NCBI GenBank assembly: GCA_021229015.1
Contig: CM037792.1
Location: 44,211,880-44,275,879, forward strand
Origin: Solen grandis
Lineage: Eukaryota > Mollusca > Bivalvia > Adapedonta > Solenidae
Direction of reading: 5' to 3'
Length of the DNA stretch: 64,000 nucleotides
Both the position numbers and the translations under genes were made by a program. The stretch's first letter is position 1, and each line of letters begins with the position of its first letter. Below, piece by piece: positions 34,415-47,079 of the stretch. The notes beneath the pieces were generated by a model. That model was not told the DNA's origin. It worked only from the letters and a program-made list of their open reading frames with translations, and did not search any database.

Positions 34415-35099
34415 CAAGAGGGTCATATGGCCCTAGATCGCTCACCAGAGTAAATAAGCTTATTAAAAACCAATAAAGTCGCTTTATCTTACATGGTTAC
34501 CTCCAGTAGCAACCAGAATCATTTTCAGATACAAAGAATTCTTAAGTTAGTCAATCATCTGGAGGCTTTATTTTTCAGGGGATCAATTTTATTTTTGGAA
34601 AAATGGTAGACAGCCATGAGGTGATTTGTGCCAAAAGTAATAAAATTCTAGACATTGCTTTCATAAAAGAATTTTGAAATTTTCTATATAAAGTATATAA
34701 AAGGAAACAAGCAGAATCCCCTAGGGGCCTCATTTTTTTAAGGGGTTATCTTCATTTTAGCAGTTATGGTAGAGCACTATGAGGTGACCATTTTTGCCAA
34801 AGGAAATGCAATTCTTACTTTTGGTTTCAGAGGAGAAGATATTCGAAGTTTTTAAAGTAAAATTTTGTTGGTTACCATAAAAACCAGAGTTCTGCATGGA
34901 TCAAGTTTATTGTGACCACCTCTGTGGAGGGCCACCAAAGGATCATTCATGTCAGGTTTCATCATTTTCTACCCAGCTGTTTCAGAGAAGTTGTCGTTTA
35001 AAGCACTGTTTACGACAGACGACGCTCGACGACAGACGACAGACGCAGGGTGACCCTAATAGTTCACCTTGAGCACGTTGTGCTGTGGTGAGCTAAAAA
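34415..35099 (+). repeat. Bivalve-type interspersed repeat
   Basis: Starts aacaagagggtcatatggcc and atcgctcacc, ends in clustered acgacagacgacgctcgac motifs and gtgagctaaaaat. The internal phrases gtagagcactatgaggtgac and ccacctctgtggagggcc are typical of this repeat. Non-coding. I recognise the sequence type but cannot assign the transposon class. Confidence 0.6.
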
Positions 35100-36344
35100 T
35101 AACACTCGATTGAAATCTTTTACTCGTAAACAGATATACATTTATTTCAGATAAAAGGGAAAAAATTCATGTCTCTTCCTTCACGTAACTTTCGCATTTT
35201 GTAAAACCTGGAAGAGATAGGTTTTTAAAGCAAACGTCTCAGATGATATTTACTTTATACTTATAAAAGTTGTTGTTTTTTTCGGCCGTTAGGCCGTTTA
35301 TATTCACCCTGACTTCCTGTGAAACACACAGTAATGAAGAGGAATAAAATTAGGCTTTTCATTGGTTATTATATACTTTGCTAAATTCCCATTAGTCATT
35401 GTAAAATTAGTCAAAAGAAAAGAAAGGAGTTGCGGAAACGAGTTCTTTAGATCTTTGTTTGTTTTAAAAGTTGAAGTTTTCTTCCCCTGCGAACGATTTG
35501 TTCCGAAAAGTAAGACACTGAACCTTTCTTAAGGTAAACTGAAACGCTAAAAATTAGGAAACACATAGATTTCGGAATTGATTGTTTGACCCAGACAGAT
35601 CCTATATTCAACAAAAACGAAACACCCTGTTTCGTTTTGTAGCCCGTGAAACGAAGTCTAATGCGCAAATGTTTTAAGGCTGTAAGTGTCTACCAAGATT
35701 GTACAAATTGTTTGGATCCGTGGTATTTCAAAGAGCTGCACTGACACAAGTATTACACAACTATTAAACGAACAACAAAATTTATTACATGTTAAACCAT
35801 TCAGACACTAATCATCAAACTAGTTACCATGGCCGAGTATCCTTTTTAAAAATATTGTTACGCTTCCGCTCAGCGCTCCTTAATTCACTCTCTCCCTCTC
35901 TATCTATCTATCTTGGACGGGGTGTAACGAAGTACAACTCCAGTTTCGGTGTAATGACTGTTTTATTTCATGTTGATCTAGGTTTAAATGGTAGCGTCGG
36001 ATGATCAACACATTAAGTTATATTCAAATTCTAAATATAGAACTTCTTTACTGTAGTGTTACACGCGCGAAGTTTAAATACTTTTAACTTCTCGGCTGAT
36101 AAATGTGCACCTCATTAAACATATATGTGTATATAGGTTGGTCAACTTAAATGTAAAATGGTAGTTAAGAAATATCTTGTTGTTTTAGAACTTTAAGTGG
36201 CTGCCAAATGGTCAGTCAGTTTGAATTTTGTGATATTAAAATGCCACATTAAAATCTTACGAGTTGCATGATGCAAAGTGTGTGTCCGGATAATTTCCAC
36301 GGAAGACTGATCCCGAGCTCGGGACGCCAACCCCTTATATACCC
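35100..36344. other. AT-rich non-coding stretch
   Basis: Short CT and TATC tracts at about 35886-35912. No gene recognised. Confidence 0.45.
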
Positions 36345-36465
36345 GCTGGGGTGGTGTGACCAGAATATGGACGAAACGTCCAAAATATTGGACGGGTGAC
36401 CAAAATATGGGACGGTGTCCAAAATATTGGACGGGCGTCCTAAAAATATGGACGTCAAAAATCTC
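36345..36465. repeat. Short palindromic minisatellite
   Basis: Five or six alternations of GACCAAAATATGGGAC and GTCCAAAATATTGGACGG. GTCC and GGAC on either side of AATATT make each unit partly self-complementary. Confidence 0.8.
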
Positions 36466-37689
36466 AACCGTCCACAAAATACTCAAATAGAGTTCTAAAA
36501 TAAAAAACAATGGCGGAATACAATAAACATTAGGATATGACTACTTAAGACATAAATTAAACTCCTATCGTGCCCTAATATTTCTTGAACTAAGCAGGTA
36601 ACATAATTAAAATTTAACAATAACATAACCTTAAATTAACACTCAGTTTGACGACAAGTAAACTAGATTTGGACAAAAATAGAGGATAAATGTATTCAAC
36701 AACAATACAAGGATGGATTATTACATTTGCAAAGATGATAAGTGAAACAATGAAAGGAAAAATACACGCACGTCATGGTCAGCCGAGATTACATAGCAGA
36801 TTCCTTGTGTTAACACAAATGGAAGTTACATAGAACATATTTTATAGAACACAAATGATACATAAAGCTGTTGTATTATGTCTCGATGTGCTAGACCACA
36901 TAAATTTAACATTGTGGGTTGCATATCCTGCATCTTACAATATGCACTTGCATCCGAAACACGAGATAAAGACAAATCCCTTTACAAGGTAACAAGTTCA
37001 TATTTTCTTCATCTGTATGACTTAAATGCTAGGGCATATCAATATTTCTTGTTTAATTCACCTGTCAGAGATGTTTATCTCGCAAAAAGGCATTAGTTCT
37101 TCATGACAGTTTTGGTGTGTTACAGAAATTTAACAAATCCTGTTGTGCATTATATCCCTCTACACCAAACTCGTTCTCACTACCTAAAATGTACCCGAAC
37201 GTGTTCAAACTGTATGCAAACAGAATGTTCGTAATAGCAACGGTTAACGATCTGTTTACAAACTTAATGGACGGGTTCAGAGGGGTTCATCAGGAACTTT
37301 AAGCCTGTTCAAAATTTTTGTGCGGTCACCCCGTTCTGCAATTAGACTGAGTGACAACTTACTGAAAACGGAATTACCATAGTTCCATGGTACTAGGAAT
37401 CAAAACTCATTACCAAGTTTGTAACAAGTTTGCAATACGTATCCACACAGTTCTCAAAGTCGCAATATGTTTTCAGTACACTCTACTTGTTCTGAGTACG
37501 GTACGGTTATTGCATTCGTGTGCAGTTTTTTCAACATCCATAACGTATACAGTACAATATGACAAGGTTTGGTATTAATACGGGCCGTTTTCTCACCAAT
37601 TTATCATTTGGACACACGCTGTATGCCTTTAACCAGGAATAATATTGAAGGTATTAATATTTTTAATGTTGATTTCGTACAGTTTTGTT
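36466..37689. other. Non-coding stretch of mixed composition
   Basis: No family recognised. Sequence from about 37.1 kb is less AT-rich and may be the 5' part of the Harbinger-type element next to it, but no terminal repeat was found. Confidence 0.35.
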
Positions 37690-37975
37690 GGAAGCAGAGC
37701 AACAACTTATTGAGACGGAAGAGAAAACAAAGGACCTGTTGGGTGCGGACCTGGTTAAACCGGAGAGAAGATTACCTGTAGGACATTATCATCAGCTAAT
37801 GGAGGAGCACCGCCTGGATGGCCAAGAGTATTTCTACAACTTTCTGGGTATCACCCCAGCCATGTTTGACAAACTTCTCGAACGCATTACCCGCTTTATA
37901 CGAAGAGATGACACCAACTACAAACAAGCTTTGACACGCACCGTCTGTCTGGCTCTACGCTTCCTTGGGGGCATG
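37690..37975 (+). pseudogene. PIF/Harbinger transposase, N-terminal fragment
   Basis: One frame gives RKRKQRTCWVRTWLNRREDY, the basic W-x-R-x-W-RR block at the start of Harbinger nucleases. It stops at TAG (37779-37781), and the neighbouring frame takes over with GHYHQLMEEHRLDGQEYFYN, FLGITPAMFDKLLERITRFI, DTNYKQALTRT and ALRFL. These landmarks are in the usual HARBI1 order, but the ALRFL motif is followed by unrelated residues, so the DDE catalytic part is missing. The reading frame is broken once. It is a decayed fragment, not a host gene. Confidence 0.75.
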
Positions 37976-40900
37976 TTGATTTCACGATGCTTGTCAAAAT
38001 TGATGTTGACTTGGGTCTTGAGTGAGAACTGGCATAAACGTGCTGGGTTTTTATAACCGTCAGGTCTGGACGTGATTGTAATTACGTTCTGAACGAACTA
38101 GGAACATGATCAGAACGAGTTCGCCTGCCTTTGTGGTCGTGTTACGAACTAGTTAGAATGCATTGAAACATATAAGGAAACCAGAAGAACTAGTTATGAA
38201 CGGAGCCAAACTGAATACAAACGGGTTTGGACTGGTTGGAGACGTTGTTAATTATACCTGCTCTGATCCTGATACAGACGGACTGTATACGCGACAAGAA
38301 CGAAAACTGGAACGAACTACAAGTTTTAGCCACCAAAAGTTCCTTCCAGGGCATTTCTAAACTATGAAGTATGAAGTGAAAGCTGTTTTTCAGCATTTGC
38401 ATATGGAAGGGATAACCTTAGAGTACGAAAAGGACAAACTGTATTGGTGGTTGAACATTTCTCTCCAAGTCAAACCTTTCTTAAGTTCTTCTTTTTTCTT
38501 TAAATCATGGTAGCACAGGAAACGAAGCAAGAAATTCAAGGACTTAAATAGGGCTAAGTTTAATTTAGGCTGACATCGTATTTTCTTAATTGGGACAACA
38601 CGAAGCCGTAATTTAAACCTACGCGCACCTGCTAGACTGACTAAAATAGCCGATAAAATGGCGGTTAAATGGCGGACATCACGTGAAATAAAATGGCGGA
38701 TAAATGGCGGTTTCTGCTATCACGTCACTTCCGATTGGATCCCGTCTCATCGTAGGTATCATGAGGCAAATCAGATACTAAGCGGGATAACATCTCCGCA
38801 GGAAGCGAATCTGAAACTGTCAAGTTGAAATGTATGACTATAGATGTTCCTTCCCATGGGAAGGAACAATGATCGTATTGTAGACATTGTCCGGCTTAAG
38901 TTACACATTCAAGTAAGATTATAACCTGTCTTATGCTATTTTTAAAATGGGGTCGGACGTTCTGAGAACTATTTTGGTGTAAATGGGCCTTTGCAATGAT
39001 TTGAAAGAACTTGGTGACAATCTGGAACATTTCAGGACACAACATGTCAGAACAGTGTCTATTTTTAAATAAGGACACCGATTTTGACGAAGAAATGATA
39101 ACGGTCCTGTCGATCAAAACACAAGTTTATCAAACCTCTTAGCTTTAAAGTAGATAATGTGCATTATATAATTAATGTGATTAATTAAACCTTGATTCGT
39201 GTATTTCTTATATGGGTATTTGTATATGACTAAATGTTTACTTCTGTACAAGAGAATTCGATAGGCTTTTCATTTAACGTTTAATGTAAACTATTCTCTT
39301 GAAACTTGATAAAATTATTGATACATCATTTGTTCAAGTTCTTATCTTACCTTTGGTAATTTTGATAAGATAAATGTAAAATGCATCCTACTATATACTG
39401 TAGAATCATACTAGTTATGAAATCTGTTTGAGACATGTTATATAAAATGCGGGTAGTTATATGCTTAATGACGAAACACCAATATCATTGACTTTCATTA
39501 GGGTCAAGATGAGGATTCACAAGATGAGTTTGTTTTTCAGTACCTCGGGGGCACAATGTCATAATTTCAAACTTTGCCCCCCATCCCCCACCCCAAAGGA
39601 TGGCTTTTTCTTTTTAATTTTTTTTTATTTTTCAAATACACACATCCCTCCCCCAACCAAACTCTGTATCCTCACCTATGGATATTCTCTTTGTCTGATG
39701 CATTTGTTTATATTAAAGCACGCACTTATTTTTCATCCTTCGAAAAAGAGTTCAGTGCCTGACAGTTGCTATAATTAATGTATCCTCTTCAGTGCGGGAA
39801 TGTTAAGAATATCAGTTCATCTAAAAATACAGATTTTAAAACAATTTTAGTCTAAAATTGAAAAACAAAAATAATTAATCTATGCTGTTTCCGGTATCCA
39901 AGATCCAAGCCTCCATAGATAACAAATTCATGTCATGATTGAGCGCACTTCCAATTACAGTCGTTTGTTTTCGATTTAAGTCCATACATTGTATCAAAAT
40001 AAAAAAAAAAATAAGAAAAAGACATTTTGAAAACTCATGCGAAATGTTCTTGTATGACTCTATGCCAGCAAGTAGGCTTAAACCTTTTTGACCTAAAACA
40101 CGTTCTGAAGCTGTGGTATTGAATTCTGTGATTTAACATATGACATTATTTTCAAATAGCTGTTTCTGGTTTTATATAACCATCTCATATTTTCTTTATA
40201 TAATTTACACGTTACATATAACTTTAAGGCTGAAATACACAACTCCGCGTCACGCGCGTATATTCTATATATATGCTTAGTTTGTTCGATGCAACTAACT
40301 TGGCTCTAAAAGATGCATTATCCATATGATGTTGAAAATGTATGAGAAAACACATGTTAAATCCTTATTTCAGTTATTATTTGACACTATTTTCTTGGTG
40401 TTAGATTATAAATAGTAATTCGTTCACAATCGGTTCATTCATGATTTTGTTTGTTTGTTGTTAAAAGCGCGATTTACTGTCAGTATAGGTCAACTCTAAG
40501 CAAAAAAAAGTAATGAAAATAAGATATTCAAATATCTAGTATTGTTCTAACGTTTTGAAAGGAGTTCGATATGTCAAAAAACTTAGATAGAAATTATGCT
40601 GAATAAATAAATTTAGTTTCCATCCATATCTTTTTGGGTAACTCTTTTTATAAACATTAATCAAACTGCACTATAAATTATTTCACTGGCCTATAAATGC
40701 CAGCTTTTGAGAATTTCATGCCTGTGTATAAAAGACGTCCGTTTGACTTTCACTTCTTTTAAAAAAACAAATGTCGATATGTACAAATGTGACGGATGTA
40801 AAATGGAACATATAGTTCTTTTTTGATTTCAATGACACAAACAATGGTTAGTAGTGTAATGCAATGAAATACTTCTCTATTGTACAATTAAAAAAATGAA

Positions 40901-41919
40901 TAGAGAGAGAATTGAACGATTACATTCATTTTTTTTTTCGAATGTAGATTAGTTTTGCGAGGACCTGTTGTATCAAAGTTATAAGGCAAAAATCAACAGT
41001 CTGAATCTATCGAATTAGGAAGTACAATCTACTTTAATATGATTTGAATCTAATTTATTTGAAATTAATGATCTCTTTCTCTTATCAAATGAAACTAAAT
41101 TGTTTTACCAATTTTCTGATGCTGAAGACTCAACTACGTTTTACAGAGACTGAGGCCGACACGTGCAGTAGACATTGCTGTTCAACACCATTTTAATGTT
41201 TGTTTCCAGTGCATTCAGTTGCCATGAAATGTATAAACAGTATTATTTGCAAGTTGTTCACAAATATTTTAAAGAGATATGAAAGATCTCCAACACACAC
41301 ACTCGCGCATATGATTTACTTATTTTGAAAATGTATTTCTGTCATCGTTCACCATGGTCAAAAGTTTCATATTAATACATTTATCATAATGATATATTCA
41401 TTGCTATGGAGCAAATAGATTGGGGAGAATCTTATAGCTGCTCTTAGAATTACTTTAAAGAATACAACATACGTCCTGTAGTAAAGCTTACGTACCTGGT
41501 TGGTTCATATCCTATTATATAGATAATACAATGTTTATTTGTTTGTTCGTGGTTGGTGATAACATATCTGAAGAAAAATAAAACGTTTGCTTAATACCTT
41601 ACAATTGTAAACACATTTACAAATTCTCTTATGTCACAAAAACTATTTTCTTTTTTTTTTAAAGTCACTCTCTTATTTTTTATTAATTCTGGAAATGGGT
41701 GTATTATGTCAAATATTTATGTCACAGTATAGTAGCACACGACATGTTTCGCATACGCACAGAAAAAGTAATTGATGACACCTGATTTAAGAATTTTTGC
41801 GGAAATGTATCCTCGTAAAAGTGTTACCGAAGTGACCTTATTGAAATGCTTGTAAACACATATTACAAATATAATTTATACACAACTACCTCAAAGAGAA
41901 AGGTAAAGTGTAAAGTCAA
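37976..41919. other. Long non-coding stretch
   Basis: Nearly 4 kb without a supportable gene. Features seen: repeated aaatggcgg motifs at 38656-38712, a 22-bp perfect palindrome at 38846-38867 (GTTCCTTCCCA and its mirror), and a C-rich tract near 39578-39600. The rest is AT-rich. Confidence 0.5.
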
Positions 41920-43612
41920 TCGTAACGTGTATCAGGATACTGATCTTAACGTGTAGCAGGATACTGATCTTAACGTGTAGCAGGATACTGATCTTAACGT
42001 GTAGCATGATACTGATCTTAACATGTAGCATGATACTGATCTTAACGTGTAGCAGGATACTGATCTTAAAGTGTAGCAGGATACTGATCTTAATGTGTAG
42101 CAGGATACAGATCTTAACGTGTAGCAGGATACTGATCATAACGTGTAGCAGGATACTGATCATAACGTGTAGCATGATACTGATCATAACGTGTATCATG
42201 ATACTGATCTTAATGTGTATCAGGATACTGATCTTAACGTGTAGCAGGATACTGATCTTAATGTGTAGCATGGTTCTGATCTTAACGTGTAGCATGATAC
42301 TGATCTTAACGTGTAGCATGATACTGATCTTAACGTGTAGCAGGATACTGTTCATAACGTGTAGCAGGATACTGATCTTAACGTGTAGCAAGATATTGAT
42401 CTGAATGTGTAGCATGGTACTGATCTTATCGTTTAGCATGATACTGATCATAACATGTAGCAGGATACTGATCTTAACGTGTATCAGGATACTGAACTTA
42501 ACGTGTAGCATGATACTGATCTTAACGTGTAGCATGGTTCTGATCTTAACATGTAGCAGGATACCGATCTTAACGTGTATCAGGATACTGAACTTAACAT
42601 GTAGCATGATACTGATCTTAACGTGTAGCAGGATACTGATCTTAACGTGAAGCAGGATACTGATCTTAATGTGTATCATGGTTCTGATCTTAACATGTAG
42701 CATGATACTGATCTTAACGTGTAACAGGATACTGATCTGAACGTGTAGCATGATAATGATCATAACGTGTAGCAGGATACTGATCTTAACGTGTAGCATG
42801 ATACTGATCTTAACGTGTAGCATGATACTGATCTTAACGTGTAGCAGGATACTGATCATAACGTGTAGCAGGATACTGATCTTAACGTGTAGCAAGATAT
42901 TGATCTTTACGTGTAGCATGATACTGATCTTAACGTGTAGCATGATACTGATCTTAACGTGTAGCAGGATACTGATCTTAATGTGTAGCATGGTTCTGAT
43001 CTTAACGTGTAGCAGGATACTGAACTTAATGTTTATCAGGATACTGATCTTAATGTGTATCAGGATACTAATCTTAACATGTATCAGGATACTGAACTTA
43101 ACGTGTAGCAGGATACTGCTCTTAACGTGTAGCATGATACTGATCTTAACGTGTAGCATGATACTGATCTTAACGTGTAGCATGATACCGATCTTTACAT
43201 GTAACAGGATACTGATCTGAACGTGTAGCATGATACTGATCATAACGTGTAGCAGGATACTGATCTTAACGTGTAGCATGATACTGATCTTAACGTGTAG
43301 CATGATACTGATCTTAACGTGTAGCAGGATACTGTTCATAACGTGTAGCAGGATACTGATCTGAACGTGTAGCATGATACTGATCATAACGTGTAGCAGG
43401 ATACTGATCTTAACATGTATCAGGATACTGAAGTTAACGTGTAGCAGGATACTGATCTTAACGTGTAGCATGATACTGATCTTAACGTGCAACATGATAC
43501 GGATCTTAACGTGTATCAGGATACTGATCTTAACTTGTAGCATGATACTGATCTTAACGTGTAGCATGATACTGATCTTAACATGTAGCAGGATACTGAT
43601 CTTAACGTTAAT
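41920..43612. repeat. 24-bp minisatellite array, about 70 units
   Basis: Unit: TGATCTTAACGTGTAGCA then GGATAC or TGATAC. The period stays at 24 bp with almost no indels over 1.7 kb. As 24 is a multiple of three, a minus-strand frame of 587 codons (41891-43654) remains open with the periodic octapeptide ISI(L/M)LHVK, and several plus-strand frames (ILILTCSR/M) are open too. Hydrophobic periodic translations on both strands argue for repeat-driven openness rather than a protein. The array ends directly at the 5' side of the LTR element. Confidence 0.95.
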
Positions 43613-43642
43613 CACTACAAAGTGTCTGGTATAAAACTGTCT

Positions 43643-43894
43643 ATGCGCAAGCATGAAATTTTTAACATTTTAATTCAAACATTAGTTGATGAAGACACTT
43701 TGTCTTATGACTTTTTATCTTTAGTAAAAGAAAGTTCATCAGATTTAGAATTAAAAATTCAGTTAGAGAAAATGAGGTTAGAAATGAGTTTAAAAAAAGA
43801 AGAAAGAGAAGAGAAAATGAGGTTAGAAAAAGAAGAAAGAGAAGAGAAAATGAGGTTAGAAGAACAGACTAGATGTGGGTGTTCCTCGGAACAC
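43643..43894 (+). pseudogene. Gmr1-type Ty3/gypsy element: gag N-terminus
   Basis: The frame opens MRKHEIFNILIQTLVDEDTL and continues into a charged coiled-coil-like series of KEEREEKMRLEK repeats, a layout seen at the start of gag in SCAN-like gypsy elements. No 5' LTR, leader or primer-binding site precedes it: the 24-bp minisatellite ends about 30 bp upstream. Gag is interrupted by an insertion from 43895 and resumes at 45278. Confidence 0.7.
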
Positions 43895-44007
43895 TTGTGT
43901 CGCCTGCATTTAAGCATGTTTGATGAAAGAATTGAATAGAAAATCGATCTTTTGACAAATTATTGATAAAGCATAATCTATTTTGTGAGGTACAAAATAA
44001 CACCAAA

Positions 44008-44101
<94 letters not shown>

Positions 44102-44110
44102 GGGGGGGGG
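44008..44110. repeat. (AC)n(TA)n microsatellite with T and G runs
   Basis: An AC run to about 44040, a TA run to about 44084, then T and G homopolymers. Confidence 0.95.
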
Positions 44111-44215
44111 GAATAAAATATTCAAACAGTGCAATATGTAATAATTTTCCCGAGCACTTTCGACTATACAGTCTTCATCAGAGGAGTGTCAGAATGACTA
44201 TGAATTCAAAACATT
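44105..44215 (-). mobile_element. Penelope-like element 3' tail remnant
   Basis: On the minus strand: CTGATGAAGACTGTATAGTCG and then AAAGTGCTCGGGAAA. The hairpin GACTGTATAGTC after ATGAA is a typical 3' end of Penelope-like elements. No coding part remains. Confidence 0.55.
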
Positions 44216-44299
44216 AACTGTAAGAAAAATTATGACGTCATTAAGCACTTATGACGTTAATTATATATATGTTGCAAGTTTGTAGTCATCATTATCATT

Positions 44300-45165
44300 A
44301 TTGAGTTATCATTCTTGTGTACTGCACTCAGACCAATGAGATCTATCTACTATAAATGTTTAAGGCAACACTTCAAATACTTTACAAGTTATGCACCACA
44401 CAAGAATTAAATCCAAAAAAATAAACAAAGGGAAATAACTCCAAAAATACAACAGTTATCATTCTTGCACAATGCACTCCATGAGATCTTTCCACCTGTG
44501 AGGTTTCAAAGTGATACCTCAAATACTTTTCGTGTTATGCTCCTGACAAAAATGAAGTCTTAGTATCAACAAAGGGCAATAACTCAGGAGAAAAGAAAGT
44601 GAGAGTTATCATTTATGTGAACTGCACTCCTCTTCAATGAGATCTATCTATCTAAAAAGTTTCAAGTCAGTACCTCAAATACTTTTCAAAATATGCCCCG
44701 GAAAAAATTAAGTCTGAAAATTTACAAAGGGCAATAACTCAGAAAATATTAAAGTCAGAGTTATCATTCTTGTGCACTGCACTCCACCTCAATGTGATCT
44801 ATCCATGTTTTAAGTTTCAAGGTGATACCTCAAATACTTTTTGAGTTATGGTCCGGACAAAAATAAAATCTCAGAATCAACAAAGGGTAATAACTCAGAA
44901 AATACGAAAGTCAGAGTTATCATTCTTGTGCACTGCACTCCACCTCAATGTGATCTATCCATGTTTTAAGTTTCAAGGTGATACCTCAAATACTTTTTGA
45001 GTTATGGTCCGGACAAAATAAAATCTCAGAATCAACAAAGGGTAATAACTCAGAAAATACGAAAGTCAGAGTTATCATTCTTGTGCACTGCACTCCACCT
45101 CAATGTGATCTATCCATGTTTTAAGTTTCAAGGTGATACCTCAAATACTTTTCGAGTTATGCTCC
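44300..45165 (+). repeat. 155-bp tandem repeat, five to six units
   Basis: Units with gttatcattcttgtgcactg, gatctatccatgttttaag and gagttatggtccggac recur every 155-156 bp (44751, 44907, 45062) and are more diverged upstream. The last two are nearly identical. The block ends in a GACGCC/GACGAC-rich tract at about 45180-45232. Confidence 0.85.
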
Positions 45166-45277
45166 GGACAAGAAAGTGTGACGCCGACGACGCCGACGAC
45201 ACCGACGACGACGCCGACGACGACGACGACGGACAAAGTGATCCCTATGTGTCTGCCATGCTATGCAGGCGACACAA

Positions 45278-46240
45278 AAATGAGGTTAGAAAAAGAAGAA
45301 ATAGAAGAGAAAATGGGGTTAGAAAAAGAAGAAAGAGAACATGAAACACAGCGTCAATTAGAGATAGAAAAATTGAGATTAGAGGAAAGAAGAGAAGAGA
45401 GAGAATTTAAATTAAGAATGAAAGAATTTGAACAGGCAAATCAGACTACAATTTTCACAAATAAACCTTTTGATGTAACTAAAAATATAAGACTTGTTCC
45501 TCCATTTCAAGAAAAAGATGTTGACAAATATTTCTTACATTTTGAAGAAGTTGCAGAAAATTTAAAGTGGCCAAACGAACATTGGACTTTACTTTTACAA
45601 AGTGTACTGACAGGAAAGGCTCGTGAAATTTACACACAATTAAGTATTGAACAGTGTTCTGATTATGACAAGGTTAAAGAGCTAATTATAAAAAGTTACG
45701 AGCTTGATCCTGAAGCATACAGACAGAAATCTAGAAATTGTAAAAAAGAAACTAGTCAAACACATGTTGAGTTTGCTAGAACAAAAGAACAATTATTTGA
45801 TCGCTGGTGTTTATCTAAGAAAATAGAACAAAGTCATGAAAAATTACGTCAGCTCATGCTCGTTGAAGAGTTTAAACATTGTATTCAACCTGATGTTAAG
45901 TCCTTTCTCGATAAAAAAAAAACAAGTCGAAACTTTAGAAGAGGCTGCCCGATTGGCTGATGACTATTCTCTGACTCATAAAGTCTCATTTATAAACAAA
46001 CCTAGGCCCACTCTCACACTGAGTAATACTAGAAGTACTAGTTCTTATCAATTTGCCAATTCTCAAAAAACGGCAATTCTACTGGCGGTTTAAGTCAGTT
46101 CAAATTTCACAAGCCAAAACCAGCTTCTGAAAGTAAACCCTTATCTCATCTTGTTTGCAATTATTGCAAAAAGACTGGTCATCTTATTTCAGACTGTTAT
46201 AAACTTAAAAGGAAGCAGTCTGGTGATGATGTTAAACCCA
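45278..46240 (+). pseudogene. Gmr1-type Ty3/gypsy element: gag C-terminal part and zinc knuckle
   Basis: After the insertion, gag resumes with the charged helix. It then gives a structured core containing LVPPFQEKDVDKYFLHFEEV, NEHWTLLLQSVLTGKARE and HVEFARTKEQLFDRW, as in SCAN-like gags of fish and mollusc gypsy elements. A CCHC zinc knuckle C-x2-C-x4-H-x4-C lies at 46156-46197. The frame is broken at an A10 run (about 45911-45920) and again at an A6 run (about 46066), so the protein is no longer continuous. Confidence 0.8.
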
Positions 46241-46455
46241 CCGGTCTTACCACTTTAAAATCAAGGCCACAGATTTGTGTCAAAAGTAACACTTTTGATA
46301 AGGTCACTGAACCTGTTTCATTTGTTCAGGCAAAAGAGCCTATTCATAATGTTTTGGTTTCTGAACCTAGATCGGATTCTGGTATGGAGGTTTATGAGCC
46401 ATTCATTTCTGATGGTTTTGTGTCACTTGAAAGTGATTTATGCCCACCTACCCCT

Positions 46456-46740
46456 ATTAAGATTTTGAGGGACACAGGAGCTTCTCAATCCCTTATTTTA
46501 AAAGATGTCCTGCCTTTTTCTGAGAAGACTTCGTCTGGGGAAAGTGTCCTTGTTCAGGGTGTAGAGTGCGGATTTTTAAATGTACCCCTCCATAATGTTT
46601 ATTTATCATCCGCCTTGGTTACTGGGCCAGTGTCTGTTCGTCTTAGATCTTCATTACCATTTAAAGGTATTCATTTGTTGCTAGGCAATGACTTAGCTGG
46701 GGATAAGGTTGTGGTTAATCCACTTGTAACTGATACACCT
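46456..46740 (+). pseudogene. Gmr1-type element: aspartic protease
   Basis: The catalytic motif DTGAS is at 46471-46485, in ILRDTGASQSLILKD, and the second landmark LLLGND lies near 46675-46692. Spacing of about 70 residues fits a single-lobe retroviral-type protease. It is in frame with the long region leading to the integrase zinc-binding domain (frame 46354-47331). Confidence 0.85.
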
Positions 46741-47079
46741 ATCATGGACAGTATACCTAATCCTATTGAGCAGGAAATTCCTGATCTTTATCCTTCATGT
46801 GCAGTTACTCGAGCTATGGCAAGAAAAGCCATTAGTGACACGGTTAATAAAGCCGTTAATAGTGACGAAAATGTCACTTCTGATGTTGACTTAGCTGACA
46901 CTTTCATATGTCAAATTTATAATGAGGCAAATAGCCCATTTTTGAATCATGTGAGTACATCGCATTCTAATGAGTCAACAGTGTCTTTATATGACCATGC
47001 TTCAAAATTGCAAAGTCATGACTTAAGGTCAAGGTCACAACTTATTCAGGATCAAAATAATGACCCTGATATTTCATGC

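Larger units (their letters stand above)
43895..45277. mobile_element. TIR-bordered insertion inside gag
   Basis: The left end TTGTGTCGCCTGCAT is mirrored by ATGCAGGCGACACAA at the right end, enclosing 1383 bp. Gag coding lies on both sides. No target duplication was found. It contains an (AC)n(TA)n microsatellite, T and G runs, a Penelope-like 3' tail and a 155-bp tandem repeat. No transposase frame. Confidence 0.55.

Noticed and set aside
41891..43654. 587-codon minus-strand protein
   Set aside because: Periodic hydrophobic octapeptide from a 24-bp array, with open frames on both strands and no recognisable domain.
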